In this document: piece after piece, positions 7,080-16,413 of the stretch | How the letters are laid out: the number at the start of each line of letters is the position of its first letter | How positions within the stretch are numbered: the first letter of the stretch is position 1 | IMG/VR virus record: IMGVR_UViG_3300042691_037119 | Coordinates: 1 to 50,240 of that record | Strand: one strand, 5' to 3' | Origin: a virus | Length of the DNA: 50,240 bases | The notes under the pieces: model-generated | What the model was told of the DNA's origin: nothing | Database searches by the model: none | Seen by the model: only the letters and a program-made list of their open reading frames with translations | Made by a program: the position numbers and the translations under genes

Positions 7080-10000
7080 ATGCCCATTGATCCCGCTACG
7101 CGACGGCGCATTGCAATTCAGGCGGACGCCGCCCGGATGCGATCCGCTGCGTCTTCGACCGCTACGATGGAGTCCGAAGCGCCCGAGTCGCCCCCGCTCT
7201 TCGGCGGCGGATCGGTATGGGAGCACGCGGCGGAGATTCCGGGGGGCATTCTTCGTGGGTTCACGGGCGTGGGCGCGGCGATCCCCAAGGCGGCGGCCCT
7301 TGCGACGACTCAGAACCCGAACAAGGACCCGCGCCAGTCTGCGATGTATCGGGCCGGACAGGCGGCGGAAGACTGGGCGGCTGGCGTCACGGGCGACGCC
7401 AACCCGCGCGCGCGCTTCGGTGCGGCTCTGGGCGAAGGAATCGGATCGGTCGCGGCGATCATCCCGGCGGCGATTGGGGCGGCCTATGCTGCACCGGCGG
7501 TCGGCGTAGGAGCGGGCGCTGGCGCGGCTCTCACAGCGGCGGGACTCGGGGCGGCGAGCGGAGCGGCTAGCGCCTACGATGAAGCGCGCGCGATGGGCGC
7601 GGATGATACCAAGGCCCGTTACGCGGCGTCCCTGTCGGGCGGCCTGTCGGCAATCACGGAACCCCTCGGCGTGGGCGGCGGGCGCTTCGCGAAGGTGGCG
7701 CTCGGTGGCATTCCCAGCCGGATCGCCCGCGAGGTCGTGCGCGAGGGCGGCGAGGAAGCGATTCAGGAAGCGGTGCAGAGCGCGGGCGGCAACGTCATCG
7801 CTCGCGGACTCTACGATCCCGAGCGCCCGGTGACTCAGGGCGTGGGCGAATCGGCGTTGATCGGAGGACTCGTGGGCGGGGGCTTCGGCGGTGCCGGGTC
7901 CGCGCTCGGATCGCGGCGGAACGCCCGACAGGCTCCCCCCGCGCCCGTTCCTGCTCCGCAGCCGCCTCCCGGTCCCGAGCCCATTCCGACGAAGGACGGA
8001 CAGGGACGACCGATTAGCGTCGCCGATCAGAATCGCATCCGCGAGACGCGCGAGGCCGCTCAGGCGGCTCAGCCGGACCTCGTGGGTGTCGGGCCTACCC
8101 CCGCGACTCCGGATCCCGTGTTGCCCGCGCAAGGGGCCGTCCCGACGACGAGCGCGCCTCCGGTTCCCGAGGCTCCCAAGGCCCCCGAGTCGCCGCTGGG
8201 GAAGCTGGGGCGCGTCATCCCGTTCGGCGACGAAGAACTGGCGCAGGTCAACGCCTCCCTCCGCTCGTGGGGAAAGGGCATGAAGGTGGACGTGAACCCG
8301 CGCGGGGAAGCGGTGCTGGAAACCCCGAGCGGCGTGCGGCTGCACATCGCGAAGCTCTCCGAGATTCCGCCCGAGGCGTTCCCCGGCGGCCCGGAGATGC
8401 TGGCGTCGGAGATCGCGAACAACCCCGGCCTCGGCTTTCAGGAAGGCCCCGTTCGCGGCGTGACGGCCTACCCCAAGGCGGCGAACTTCAAGTTCGTGAC
8501 CGAGGACGGGCTCGAATTCGACTCCGACGGCGTGATCGCCATGTCGCAGACCTCGGACGCGAGCACGCTGCCCTTCGAAATGTTCCGCTGGGCGCGCCAG
8601 AATCTGCTCACGGGCGCGGAGCAGCGGCGGCTGGCGAAGGACTTCCCGACCGAAGAGGCCATGGCGAGCGCCTATGCCGGGATGGTCAACTCGCGCGAGG
8701 CGCACCCCTACCTGTGGCGCGTTCGCGAGTTCTTCGCTCGACTCATGGACTGGATCAACGGGCGTCCGGGCGGCGAGTCGCGGGCGATCATGCGCGACAT
8801 TGCGAGCGGGAAGCTGTGGAACCGGCCCGGAACGGCGGTCGCAGCGGGTCCGCAGCCGCGCGTTCCGATCAGGCCGAGCGCTCCGGTTCAGGCGCCCTCG
8901 CGTCCGCAGCCTCCCCCGGTCGCTCCGCCTATCGTGGCCGAAGACCCGATCATCGCGGAAGCCGCGCGCATGTCGGAGACCGAGCGGGAAGAAGCTGACG
9001 AAGCTATTGCGGAGCTGATGCGTCAGGCGGACGAGGTCAGGAGCGCCAGCAAGCCTCCGGCGGCGACTCCCTACGAAGAGGCGGCAAGCGCGGTTCCCCC
9101 GGCTTCCCCGGTCTCCACGTCGATGACGACGAACGAGGTTCCGAAGGCCCCGCCGCGTCCGGCCAAGCGCGTGTCGAAGCTGGCCGCTCCTCCCGCGACT
9201 CCGGTTCCCCCGCCCAGCACGCCGCCCGCTTCTGTGAAGGGCGGAGAAACGTCTTGGTGGCGCGATGTCGTTGATGCGGGCGACCGAACTCTCGCGCTGC
9301 TCCAATCTGGCGACGAGGCTTCCGCCAAGCGTGCGTATGGCGAGGTCATGACCCTTCGGGAACGTCCGAAGCCTCCGGGCGTGGGAGCGGACTACGCCAG
9401 TATCGAGAAGGGACGCAAGATCTACGAAGCCATGCGTGCGATCGTCGGAGACCCTGATACTTGGGCGCTCGGTCCGGACATTACTCGCATCAACGACCGC
9501 ATAGATGAAATCTACAGGCGGCTTCGGGACCTTCCCGTCTCTCGCGACGAAATCGCACGGTTTGCTGCGCGGGGCGGCAATCCCGAAGCGGCAGCGGCAG
9601 AGGCGGATGGTCTTCACGCTGAGCTGGAAAGGCTCAAGCAGGACAAAGCCGCTGCGCGTGCGGCGCTCGACGCCCCTGCTCCGCCGGTCGCGCCCGCCGG
9701 GGGTGCCGTGCCCGCGCGCGCAACTGTTGCACCGGATGCAACGGTTCAGGCAACCGCGCCCGCGAAGGGTCGGGGCGACGAAGCAATCCTGAACACGAAG
9801 ATGCCGAAGGGGTGGGAAATCGGCACTGTCGAGATCAAGCGTAGGGAAGAAGACGGCAGTATTATCGGCAAGACCGTTAACGCCCGCGTCAACAAGGCCA
9901 CGGGGCTGGCGATCAACGCCATGCCGTCTGACGTGACCGATGCTCTGACCTATAACGTGACGGACCCTGAAAGCGGGATGAGCGTTCTTTCCGCTCCGTC

Positions 10001-13000
10001 CGTGGGGAAGGCGCACGCGGGCGCGGAACTGATCGCGCCCTATCGAGAATTCTTCCGTGCCTACAACAAGCTACTGGCGGAGTCCGACGAGCCCACCAAG
10101 AAGTATCCGTGGGTTCGCGAATTCATGAGTGGATTCGTAGAACTGCGCCGCCAGTTCTCCCACTCGAATGTCACCGATGCGAAGCGGATTCCGATTCCCG
10201 CCGAGATGATCCGTGGTTACAAGGGTGCGGTGGAGTATCTTTCCTCCGCAGAACCTGCGATGCCCGCGCCCGCGAAGGCCGCTCCGAAGGCCACGGCCCC
10301 GACGATGCCCGCGCCCGCGAAGGCCGCTCCGAAGGCCACGGCCCCGACGATGCCCGCGCCCGCGAAGGCCGCTCCGAAGGCCACGGCCCCGACGATTCTG
10401 GGCGCAAAGAAGGGATCGGGTCGCACGTATAACGTGGTCGAATCTGCGTCTGGGAAGCAGCTCATTCGAGGCGTCACCGTAGATCAGGCTCGCAAGCTCG
10501 CAAGCGCGCTTGATCCCATCGCGCCGGACCTCATTGCGTTTGCAGAAACGCGGACTGGATGGGGCGCGGGCGGACGAGACGCATCTCGGGTCATGCAGGC
10601 CATTAGGGCCTTCCGTGACGACGTAATCTCCGGCAAGAGCCCGACCACGGACGCAATCGTTCAGGCGATGCAGCCTGTCCCCGAAACGGCCCCGCAGCCG
10701 ACCAGCGCGGCTCCCTCCGCTGAATTCGCGTCCATTCAGGCCGACATCCGCAGGCGCAACGCAGCCGTCGCGGATGATGCGCGTCTCCAGTCTGCCCTTG
10801 CGGAATGGCGCTCGCGTCGCAGCAAGGCACAGGGGAGGAAACTGGACGGGCGGAAGCGCCCCCCCGCGAAGCTCGACGATTCGATTCTGCGGCCCATGGC
10901 GGAGTCCTACAACGCAGCGGCACCCGACGTGCGCCCGCTCATTCTCCGCGAGGCCGCCGATGTGGGGATCCGCACCGGAGACGTTCTCGAATTGGCGGAG
11001 ATCATCGCAGCCGAAGAGCCGAAGACCGCGCCCACGAAGGCCGCCAAGCCGAAGAAGCCGAAGGCCACGCTATCCGAGAACATCGTCGCGCATCCCAAGC
11101 CCAAGGTCGCCATCAACACGCAGGATGCGTGGAAGACGCCGTATGACGAATTCTACCAGCGTGAGGTCGCGCGAGGGGTAGATAGCCGCACCATCCACGA
11201 TGCGTGGCAGTCCGCAGTCTGGGATGCCTTCGACCGTGGCGAAACGATCTCTCCGGCGGTCGCAGCCGGCACCCACGTCAACCCCATCCGGCGGGCTGCT
11301 GGCGTCCCCGACTATGTGGGAATGAGCGATGCCGACAAGAAGGCCCTTGTCGATGCGGCGCGTAGGTCGTCGAAGCCCAACGTCACTGGTGTCTTCCAGC
11401 CCGCGAAGGAAGATGCCCGTGCGCCCGGCGGGCAGGGGAGCTTCGGGTTCCAGCCCGCGAAGGGCACGTATCAGGCCGTCACCGAAAGCCGCACCCGACG
11501 CACCGAAATCGATTCGTGGATCAAGGAGAACGTCGAGCCTCAGGGGATCGAGAACAAGCACGTCACCTTCCGCCGCGAGCAGGCGGCGTGGTCCATCGGA
11601 GAATACGAGGGGGACGATCAGAACCCCTTCAAGATCAATTCTGCGATCAACTCCATTCGCAGCTATGCGGGCGAGGTGGCAAAGACCATCGCTCCGCACG
11701 ATTCCCAGATCCGGGAAGAGACGAAAGAAAGCATCTCCTCGGATATCGCCGATGCCTTCGACGTGGACATGACCGAGGTCCCCGCTGACGTTTACCATGG
11801 GTGGGGCGACGGCTATCTGGTCGCATACGCCGACTCGGAGCGCGGGCTGATTCACCTCGAGAACAAGACGGGACAGTTCACCGTTAAGGCGGTGCGTCCC
11901 GACGACCTTGGCCCCGAGCATGTGGTGTCTGCATCCAATACGCTCGGGGGCTCGATCGATCCCGACCGGCTCTTCGACGGGGACTCGGAAGAAGGACTCG
12001 CGTCCCGCGTCGTTGGCGAGGACCTGTCGGTGGACTACTTCCGCGCCATGAGTGAGTCGCCCGCGATCTTGGGCGTCATCATGCGGGAAACTGGAGCGCA
12101 GAATGCCTACTTCCAGCCGAAGCAGCGCCCGCAGCTTCACGATCGCAAGGAAGAGGGCGGGATCGAGAACGCGGAGAAGCGGACGCCGAAGCCGGACACC
12201 GTGACCATGGCGGGCGCGGCGCGCTTCGCCGCCGATGCTCCGGCGGTAGAGAAGATGCTGCTCGACGCGGCGGATTCGGGGCGAGTTCTGACGGACGAAG
12301 AGAACGTGGCCGCCGGGCTTCTCATGTCCGAGGTCTCGCGCGATGCGGCCTACGCGCCCATCGGCCCCGAGAAGATGGAGAAGACCGCGCGGGCGGTGAC
12401 GTTGCAGCGCGCCTACGCCAAGGTCGGCTCCGAGGCCGGGCGGTCTCTCCGCTCGCGCAAGCTCGTCTATGCGAGCGAGGAAGACGCGCTGCGGGCGACG
12501 ATCCTCGAATCGCTCTACGACATGACGAAGGCACAGGCCGCGCGCTTCGACAAGGCGGACGCCGCCGGGAAGAAGGAGATCATCGCGGAGGTCGCGACGA
12601 ATGCGGACGCGATCCTCGCCGCCGCCGCGAAGAGCGGAATCGACGTGCTCGACGCGATGACGGGCAACGCCGCGAGCACGGAAGTGGACGCGTCTATCGA
12701 CGGTCTGATCGAAGCGGGCGACGCTGCTATCCGCCGGTTCAACACGTCGTCGCGCGAGCATTTCAGCGCCCGGTCGGAATGGGGCAAGACCAAGGATCGG
12801 CTCAAGAAGCTGCGGGCGGAGATGAAGTCGCGCGCGGGCGAGAAGAAGCTGCCCAAGTCGTCGTGGTGGCGCTCCGAGCTGTCGTGGATCAAGGGCCAGC
12901 TCGCGAAGTTCCAGCCCGCGCTCGCGGAAGGGCTCGACGCGCGCTTCGTTCCCGCGCTCAAGGCGCTCGCCGATCCGAGCGGGCTCAACCCCGTCACGGT

Positions 13001-14831
13001 CAAGCGCGTGCAGAGGATCGCGGAAGCGGAGCGCGCGACGCCCGGCGACATGGCCCGCGAGTGGTGGGTCAACTCCATCCTCTCCGGCCCGCAGACGCAG
13101 ATCGTGAACGTCGCGGGCAATGTGGGCGAACAGCTTTTCTCGGGCCTGACGCGCATCCCGGAGACGGTGCTGGCGGAGACGGCGCGGCTGCTCGGTATCA
13201 AGTCGGACGGCCCTGCCATCGGAGAGACCCGCGAGTTCTACCGCGCGATGCTGCCCGGCATTCAGATGGGGCTTCGCAATGGGCTGCGCTCGTGGCGGAT
13301 CGAGGATGCGGTCCTCGCGAACGAATACAGCGTGGGGCGCGAGTCGCATCGTGCGCACGCGATCCCCGGTCGGCTCGGGACGGTCGTGCGGATGCCGGGG
13401 CGCGCAATGCTCGTGGCGGACGAGTTCTTCAAGGGCTTGGCGTTCCGCATGGCGATGGGCGCGGAAGCGTGGAAGATCGGGAAGAAGCAGGGGCTCAAGG
13501 GCGCGGCTCTCCGGTCGTTCGTCGAGAAGCAGTCGGTCAACCCGAGCGACGCCGTGGCCGACGCCGCGATGAAGTATGCGGAGCGCGTGACGTTCACGCA
13601 GGACCCCGGCAAGATCGCGCGCGCGGTGATGGATTTCCGCGAGAAGGTGCCGGGCGCTACCTACGTCATCCCCTTCGTGGGAACGCCGATGAACCTGCTT
13701 CGGACGGCGGTTCGGCGCACGCCCGCCGGGACGGCCAACCTCGCGGTCGGGCTCGCGCGCGAGATGGTCGCCCGCGCATCCAAGACGCCCGGCGGATACC
13801 GTTACGAGACCAAGTATCGCGACGCCGTGGAACAGTTCATCGCGTGGTCGGCGCTCGTGCTCGTGGCGGGCGCGATGGGCGACGAGGACGATCCGATCAT
13901 CACGGGCTCCAAGCAGTTCGGCGTGGACAAGAAGGGCGAAATCGACCTCGCCTATCGGTCCGCCCCGCCGCAGAGCATCAAGATCGGCGGGAAGTGGTAT
14001 TCCTACGCGCGGGCCGATCCCTTCGCGACGGCGCTCACGCTCATGGTGGACGGGCTCCGGGCTCAGGGGAAGACGAAGGACGCGAGCGAGGCCATGTCGC
14101 GGCTCATGCGCTCGACGCTGGGGATCGTGTCCAATGCCACGTTCTTGCAGGGCCTGTCCGACGTGCTCGAGATGGTCACTCAGGGCGGCGACGTGAAGCG
14201 GTGGGCGGAGAACTTCGCGGTCTCGTGGGTGCCGAACATCGTGCGCCAGCCCGCGCGCGCATTCGAGCCCAACATCCTCGAGAAGCGCGATCAGCCCTTC
14301 CGCGAGGTCGTGAAGCAGGGCGCGTTCCCGGCGGTTCGCGGCGCGCTCGTGCCCAAGGTGGACCTGTGGGGCCGCGATGTGGAATCGTCCTCGCTCGGTA
14401 TGAACCCGGCGACCGACATTCCGTTCCGCATCCTGTCGCCCGTTCGGGTGCAGCCGGAGGCGAGCGGCGCGGCGCGCGAACTCGACCGCACGATCGTCCG
14501 CTACAACATGATGAACCCCGCATCGGCGTGGTATCCGACCGCGCCGCCGTCCAAGTTCTCCGACGGGCGCGGGGGCGAAATCGCGCTGTCTCCCACGGAA
14601 TACCACGACTTCCTTCGCGACGCGGGCAAGGAGGCACTGCGGCGGCTGTCGAATCTCAAGCCGCTGCCGGACGACGCGCCCCCGCGCGCGTGGGAATCGC
14701 GCATCGCCGGGATCAAGCGAGCGCTGGATGATTCGCGGGCGGACGCGCGGAAGCGGATCGTGGCGAAGAAGCGGCGGGACGCTATTCCTTCGTCTCCCGA
14801 GAGAATGCGCGTTCCGCAGCCTTCACCATGA
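7080..14831 (+). CDS. Giant polyvalent internal/ejection protein (2583 aa)
   Basis: The largest gene. Residues about 40-250 are Gly/Ala-rich with amphipathic and membrane-like segments and an AYDEARAMGA motif, common at the start of large phage polyvalent proteins. Residues about 490-585 have the shape of the zincin module of this family (a metal-site helix, LLTGAEQRRLAKDF, then RVREFFARLMDWINGR and SGKLWNRPG), but the expected HExxH is FEMFR at 499-503, so it is probably not a protease. Pro/Ala linkers follow; residues 1061-1105 are three identical 15-residue repeats. From about residue 1990, WWVNSILSGPQTQIVNVAGN marks a conserved C-terminal domain of such proteins. Likely carried in the capsid and ejected into the host; individual domain activities are unknown. 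The gene end overlaps, tail to tail, a 27-aa gene on the other strand. Confidence 0.8.
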   Translation: MPIDPATRRRIAIQADAARMRSAASSTATMESEAPESPPLFGGGSVWEHAAEIPGGILRGFTGVGAAIPKAAALATTQNPNKDPRQSAMYRAGQAAEDWAAGVTGDANPRARFGAALGEGIGSVAAIIPAAIGAAYAAPAVGVGAGAGAALTAAGLGAASGAASAYDEARAMGADDTKARYAASLSGGLSAITEPLGVGGGRFAKVALGGIPSRIAREVVREGGEEAIQEAVQSAGGNVIARGLYDPERPVTQGVGESALIGGLVGGGFGGAGSALGSRRNARQAPPAPVPAPQPPPGPEPIPTKDGQGRPISVADQNRIRETREAAQAAQPDLVGVGPTPATPDPVLPAQGAVPTTSAPPVPEAPKAPESPLGKLGRVIPFGDEELAQVNASLRSWGKGMKVDVNPRGEAVLETPSGVRLHIAKLSEIPPEAFPGGPEMLASEIANNPGLGFQEGPVRGVTAYPKAANFKFVTEDGLEFDSDGVIAMSQTSDASTLPFEMFRWARQNLLTGAEQRRLAKDFPTEEAMASAYAGMVNSREAHPYLWRVREFFARLMDWINGRPGGESRAIMRDIASGKLWNRPGTAVAAGPQPRVPIRPSAPVQAPSRPQPPPVAPPIVAEDPIIAEAARMSETEREEADEAIAELMRQADEVRSASKPPAATPYEEAASAVPPASPVSTSMTTNEVPKAPPRPAKRVSKLAAPPATPVPPPSTPPASVKGGETSWWRDVVDAGDRTLALLQSGDEASAKRAYGEVMTLRERPKPPGVGADYASIEKGRKIYEAMRAIVGDPDTWALGPDITRINDRIDEIYRRLRDLPVSRDEIARFAARGGNPEAAAAEADGLHAELERLKQDKAAARAALDAPAPPVAPAGGAVPARATVAPDATVQATAPAKGRGDEAILNTKMPKGWEIGTVEIKRREEDGSIIGKTVNARVNKATGLAINAMPSDVTDALTYNVTDPESGMSVLSAPSVGKAHAGAELIAPYREFFRAYNKLLAESDEPTKKYPWVREFMSGFVELRRQFSHSNVTDAKRIPIPAEMIRGYKGAVEYLSSAEPAMPAPAKAAPKATAPTMPAPAKAAPKATAPTMPAPAKAAPKATAPTILGAKKGSGRTYNVVESASGKQLIRGVTVDQARKLASALDPIAPDLIAFAETRTGWGAGGRDASRVMQAIRAFRDDVISGKSPTTDAIVQAMQPVPETAPQPTSAAPSAEFASIQADIRRRNAAVADDARLQSALAEWRSRRSKAQGRKLDGRKRPPAKLDDSILRPMAESYNAAAPDVRPLILREAADVGIRTGDVLELAEIIAAEEPKTAPTKAAKPKKPKATLSENIVAHPKPKVAINTQDAWKTPYDEFYQREVARGVDSRTIHDAWQSAVWDAFDRGETISPAVAAGTHVNPIRRAAGVPDYVGMSDADKKALVDAARRSSKPNVTGVFQPAKEDARAPGGQGSFGFQPAKGTYQAVTESRTRRTEIDSWIKENVEPQGIENKHVTFRREQAAWSIGEYEGDDQNPFKINSAINSIRSYAGEVAKTIAPHDSQIREETKESISSDIADAFDVDMTEVPADVYHGWGDGYLVAYADSERGLIHLENKTGQFTVKAVRPDDLGPEHVVSASNTLGGSIDPDRLFDGDSEEGLASRVVGEDLSVDYFRAMSESPAILGVIMRETGAQNAYFQPKQRPQLHDRKEEGGIENAEKRTPKPDTVTMAGAARFAADAPAVEKMLLDAADSGRVLTDEENVAAGLLMSEVSRDAAYAPIGPEKMEKTARAVTLQRAYAKVGSEAGRSLRSRKLVYASEEDALRATILESLYDMTKAQAARFDKADAAGKKEIIAEVATNADAILAAAAKSGIDVLDAMTGNAASTEVDASIDGLIEAGDAAIRRFNTSSREHFSARSEWGKTKDRLKKLRAEMKSRAGEKKLPKSSWWRSELSWIKGQLAKFQPALAEGLDARFVPALKALADPSGLNPVTVKRVQRIAEAERATPGDMAREWWVNSILSGPQTQIVNVAGNVGEQLFSGLTRIPETVLAETARLLGIKSDGPAIGETREFYRAMLPGIQMGLRNGLRSWRIEDAVLANEYSVGRESHRAHAIPGRLGTVVRMPGRAMLVADEFFKGLAFRMAMGAEAWKIGKKQGLKGAALRSFVEKQSVNPSDAVADAAMKYAERVTFTQDPGKIARAVMDFREKVPGATYVIPFVGTPMNLLRTAVRRTPAGTANLAVGLAREMVARASKTPGGYRYETKYRDAVEQFIAWSALVLVAGAMGDEDDPIITGSKQFGVDKKGEIDLAYRSAPPQSIKIGGKWYSYARADPFATALTLMVDGLRAQGKTKDASEAMSRLMRSTLGIVSNATFLQGLSDVLEMVTQGGDVKRWAENFAVSWVPNIVRQPARAFEPNILEKRDQPFREVVKQGAFPAVRGALVPKVDLWGRDVESSSLGMNPATDIPFRILSPVRVQPEASGAARELDRTIVRYNMMNPASAWYPTAPPSKFSDGRGGEIALSPTEYHDFLRDAGKEALRRLSNLKPLPDDAPPRAWESRIAGIKRALDDSRADARKRIVAKKRRDAIPSSPERMRVPQPSP
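10260..10394 (+). repeat. Three perfect 45-bp tandem repeats in the giant gene
   Basis: Each unit encodes MPAPAKAAPKATAPT. The three copies are identical at the DNA level as far as I can read, which points to recent expansion. The Ala/Lys/Pro composition resembles a flexible, positively charged linker. Copy number may vary between strains. Confidence 0.95.
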
Positions 14832-14865
14832 CGGTCGCCCATCGGTCGGTCGTCAGGTTCTTCAT
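14782..14865 (-). CDS. 27-aa small protein at end of early operon
   Basis: The ATG at 14865 overlaps the preceding stop (TGATG) and GGGAGGG lies 8 nt upstream, a strong translation signal. The peptide begins MKNLTTDRWATVMV and ends in charged residues. It overlaps the last 50 nt of the giant plus-strand gene, tail to tail. No family is recognised. It is the last gene of the minus-strand operon. Confidence 0.5.
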   Translation of the reverse strand: MKNLTTDRWATVMVKAAERAFSRETKE

Positions 14866-15080
14866 CACATGTCCCTCCCGTCGGTGTCCATGAACCGCTT
14901 GGCGGACGCCTCGGCGAGTTCGCGGGATGCGTGGCCTTCGGAGCTGCCGGCGGTGACGCCCATAAGGACGCCCTCGGGAAGCGTGCGGCGGACGTGCCAC
15001 TTCCAGCACGTCTGGCCGAATGCGTTCGAGTGCGACTCGACTTCCTGCGTCCATTCGCCCATGCGGGTCTCGATCCTCAT
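14865..15080 (-). CDS. Hypothetical protein, 71 aa
   Basis: ATG 15080 overlaps the upstream stop in a GTGATG context (a GTG at 15083 is the alternative). The N-terminal half has MGEWTQEVESHSNAF and a Cys-Trp-Lys-Trp strand; the C-terminal half is a helix with a GxTAGSSEGHAS turn. It may be a small alpha-beta fold. Function unknown. Confidence 0.6.
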   Translation of the reverse strand: MRIETRMGEWTQEVESHSNAFGQTCWKWHVRRTLPEGVLMGVTAGSSEGHASRELAEASAKRFMDTDGRDM

Positions 15081-15307
15081 CACTCTCGCTCCGTATGCCG
15101 GACTTCCAGCACTTCGATCTTGTAGGTGATCTCGAATTCGTGAACGCGCCCGTCGTGGCGAACCCGCAGAGTGCGGCCCATGTCCGGGCTGTCCCGCGCG
15201 TACTTCTCGGCGGCCTCGCAGAGATGATCCTTAAAGGGCACATCCCAGCCGTCGGACTCCTTCTTGCCCACGAACCAGCAGCGCGCGGTCTTGGTCTTGT
15301 CCTTCAT
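15080..15307 (-). CDS. Hypothetical protein, 75 aa
   Basis: The start at ATG 15307 is preferred because GGAGG lies 7 nt upstream and the codon overlaps the stop of the preceding frame (TGATG). The same frame stays open to 15436, but the codons between are better explained by a different, shifted gene. The protein has MKDKTKTARCWFVGKKESDGWDV and ends in strand-like segments (EFEITYKIEVLEV). No family is recognised. Confidence 0.6.
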   Translation of the reverse strand: MKDKTKTARCWFVGKKESDGWDVPFKDHLCEAAEKYARDSPDMGRTLRVRHDGRVHEFEITYKIEVLEVRHTERE

Positions 15308-15436
15308 CAGTCGCCTCCGTTCAGGCATTCGCGCTCGGCCTTCTCCCACCCCTGAATCCACGCATGACAGCGCGGCGAGCTTCTCGAGGGCGGCGTCGCG
15401 CTCGGCTTCGGCCTGTCGGATCAGGATGCTGCTCAT
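15307..15436 (-). CDS. Short gene with apparent +1 frameshift
   Basis: The ATG at 15436 overlaps the methyltransferase stop. The frame reads a sensible helix (MSSILIRQAEAERDAALEKL) up to about 15370, then becomes Arg/Gly-rich and unnatural. One frame over, with no start codon of its own, the sequence reads CHAWIQGWEKAERECLNGGD and stops exactly at the next gene's ATG. The simplest reading is one protein of about 43 aa interrupted by an indel near 15364-15372; programmed shifting is possible. Confidence 0.45.
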
Positions 15437-16413
15437 TCTTCGATTCTCGTTTCTGTCGTCATGTCTTCGACGCGGCGGCGGGCCATGGCGGCGTATTCGG
15501 GGTTGATCTCGATCCCCACGGCGTCGCGGTCGAGATTGCGGGCGGCGAGCAGGGTGGTCCCGGCCCCGGCGAAGGGGTCGAGCACGGTGTCTCCGGCGGC
15601 GGAACCGGCGCGGATGCAGCGGTCGGGCAGCTCGATAGGGAAGGTGGCGAAGTGCGCGTCGGGGAACGGGCGAGGGGTGATAGACCAGACGGATCGGGCG
15701 TTCTTCGTCTCGCGTCCTGACTGCGGGGCGTCCAGACCCTTCCTCGTCCGGTGTCCGTCGAAGCCGCCTTCGGGGTGCGTGCTATGCCGGGGCGACTTCC
15801 CTCGGATCGTCTCGGGGTCCGTAGCGGGCTCCGCGATTGCATCCGCGTCGTAGAAGTAGCGCGGCCGCTTGGAGAGAAGGAAGACGTGCTCGTGTGCCTT
15901 GGTGCAGCGGTCGCGAACCGACTCCGGCATCGGGTTCGGCTTGTGCCAGATGATCTCCTGCCGCAGATACCAGCCGTCGGAACGGAGAGCGAAGGCCACC
16001 ATCCACGGGATTCCCATGAGGTCCTTGTGCTTGAGCCCGATTCCCTTGGCGTTGCGCGTCGGGTTGAACCCATCATGCCGGTCGCGGTTGACGCGCTCGC
16101 CTCCCGCAGTCCGTCCGTTCTTCCCCCCGGCGAGCGTTTCGGCGGGTTGGTGCGTGCCGCCCCTTTCCGCCGCGTAGCTGTCCCCGAGGTTCAACCACAG
16201 CGTCCCGTCGTCCGCCAGCACGCGCCGAACCTCGCCGAAGACCGCGACGATCCGCGCCACGTATTCCTCCGGCGACGCCTCGAGCCCGATCTGCCCGCCC
16301 ATCCCGTAGTCACGCAGCCCGTAGTAGGGCGGGGACGTGACGCACGTTCGCGCCAGCCCGTCGGGCAGCGTGCGGAGCCGGTCGAGAGCGTCGCCGACGA
16401 GGATGCGGATCAT
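15433..16413 (-). CDS. DNA methyltransferase (N4-cytosine/N6-adenine, beta order)
   Basis: 326 aa from ATG 16413, which overlaps the upstream stop. TSPPYYGLRDYG (residues 26-37) is catalytic motif IV of amino-methyltransferases. DPFAGAGTT near residue 288, followed by GIEINPEYAAMA, is the SAM-binding motif I region. Catalytic motif first and SAM motif last is the beta arrangement. The middle (IPWMVAFALRSDGWYLRQEIIWHKPNPMPES and a ...HVFLLSK segment) is typical of phage orphan methyltransferases. No restriction gene is nearby, so it probably protects phage DNA or regulates it. Target sequence not predictable. Confidence 0.9.
   Translation of the reverse strand: MIRILVGDALDRLRTLPDGLARTCVTSPPYYGLRDYGMGGQIGLEASPEEYVARIVAVFGEVRRVLADDGTLWLNLGDSYAAERGGTHQPAETLAGGKNGRTAGGERVNRDRHDGFNPTRNAKGIGLKHKDLMGIPWMVAFALRSDGWYLRQEIIWHKPNPMPESVRDRCTKAHEHVFLLSKRPRYFYDADAIAEPATDPETIRGKSPRHSTHPEGGFDGHRTRKGLDAPQSGRETKNARSVWSITPRPFPDAHFATFPIELPDRCIRAGSAAGDTVLDPFAGAGTTLLAARNLDRDAVGIEINPEYAAMARRRVEDMTTETRIEE

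Noticed and set aside
4263-10016. 1917-residue open frame on the minus strand opposite the structural genes
   Set aside because: Arg/His/Pro-rich and low-complexity, with no domain, no start signal and no match to neighbours; such long antisense frames are expected opposite GC-rich genes. The plus-strand genes here have ribosome-binding sites and family motifs.
11070-14606. 1178-residue antisense frame inside the giant gene
   Set aside because: Same GC-driven artefact; the composition is dominated by Arg, Leu, His and Asp and has no recognised motif.
7080-14831. N4-type virion RNA polymerase
   Set aside because: Size and place are suggestive, but no RNA-polymerase motifs are visible; the sequence fits polyvalent ejection proteins.
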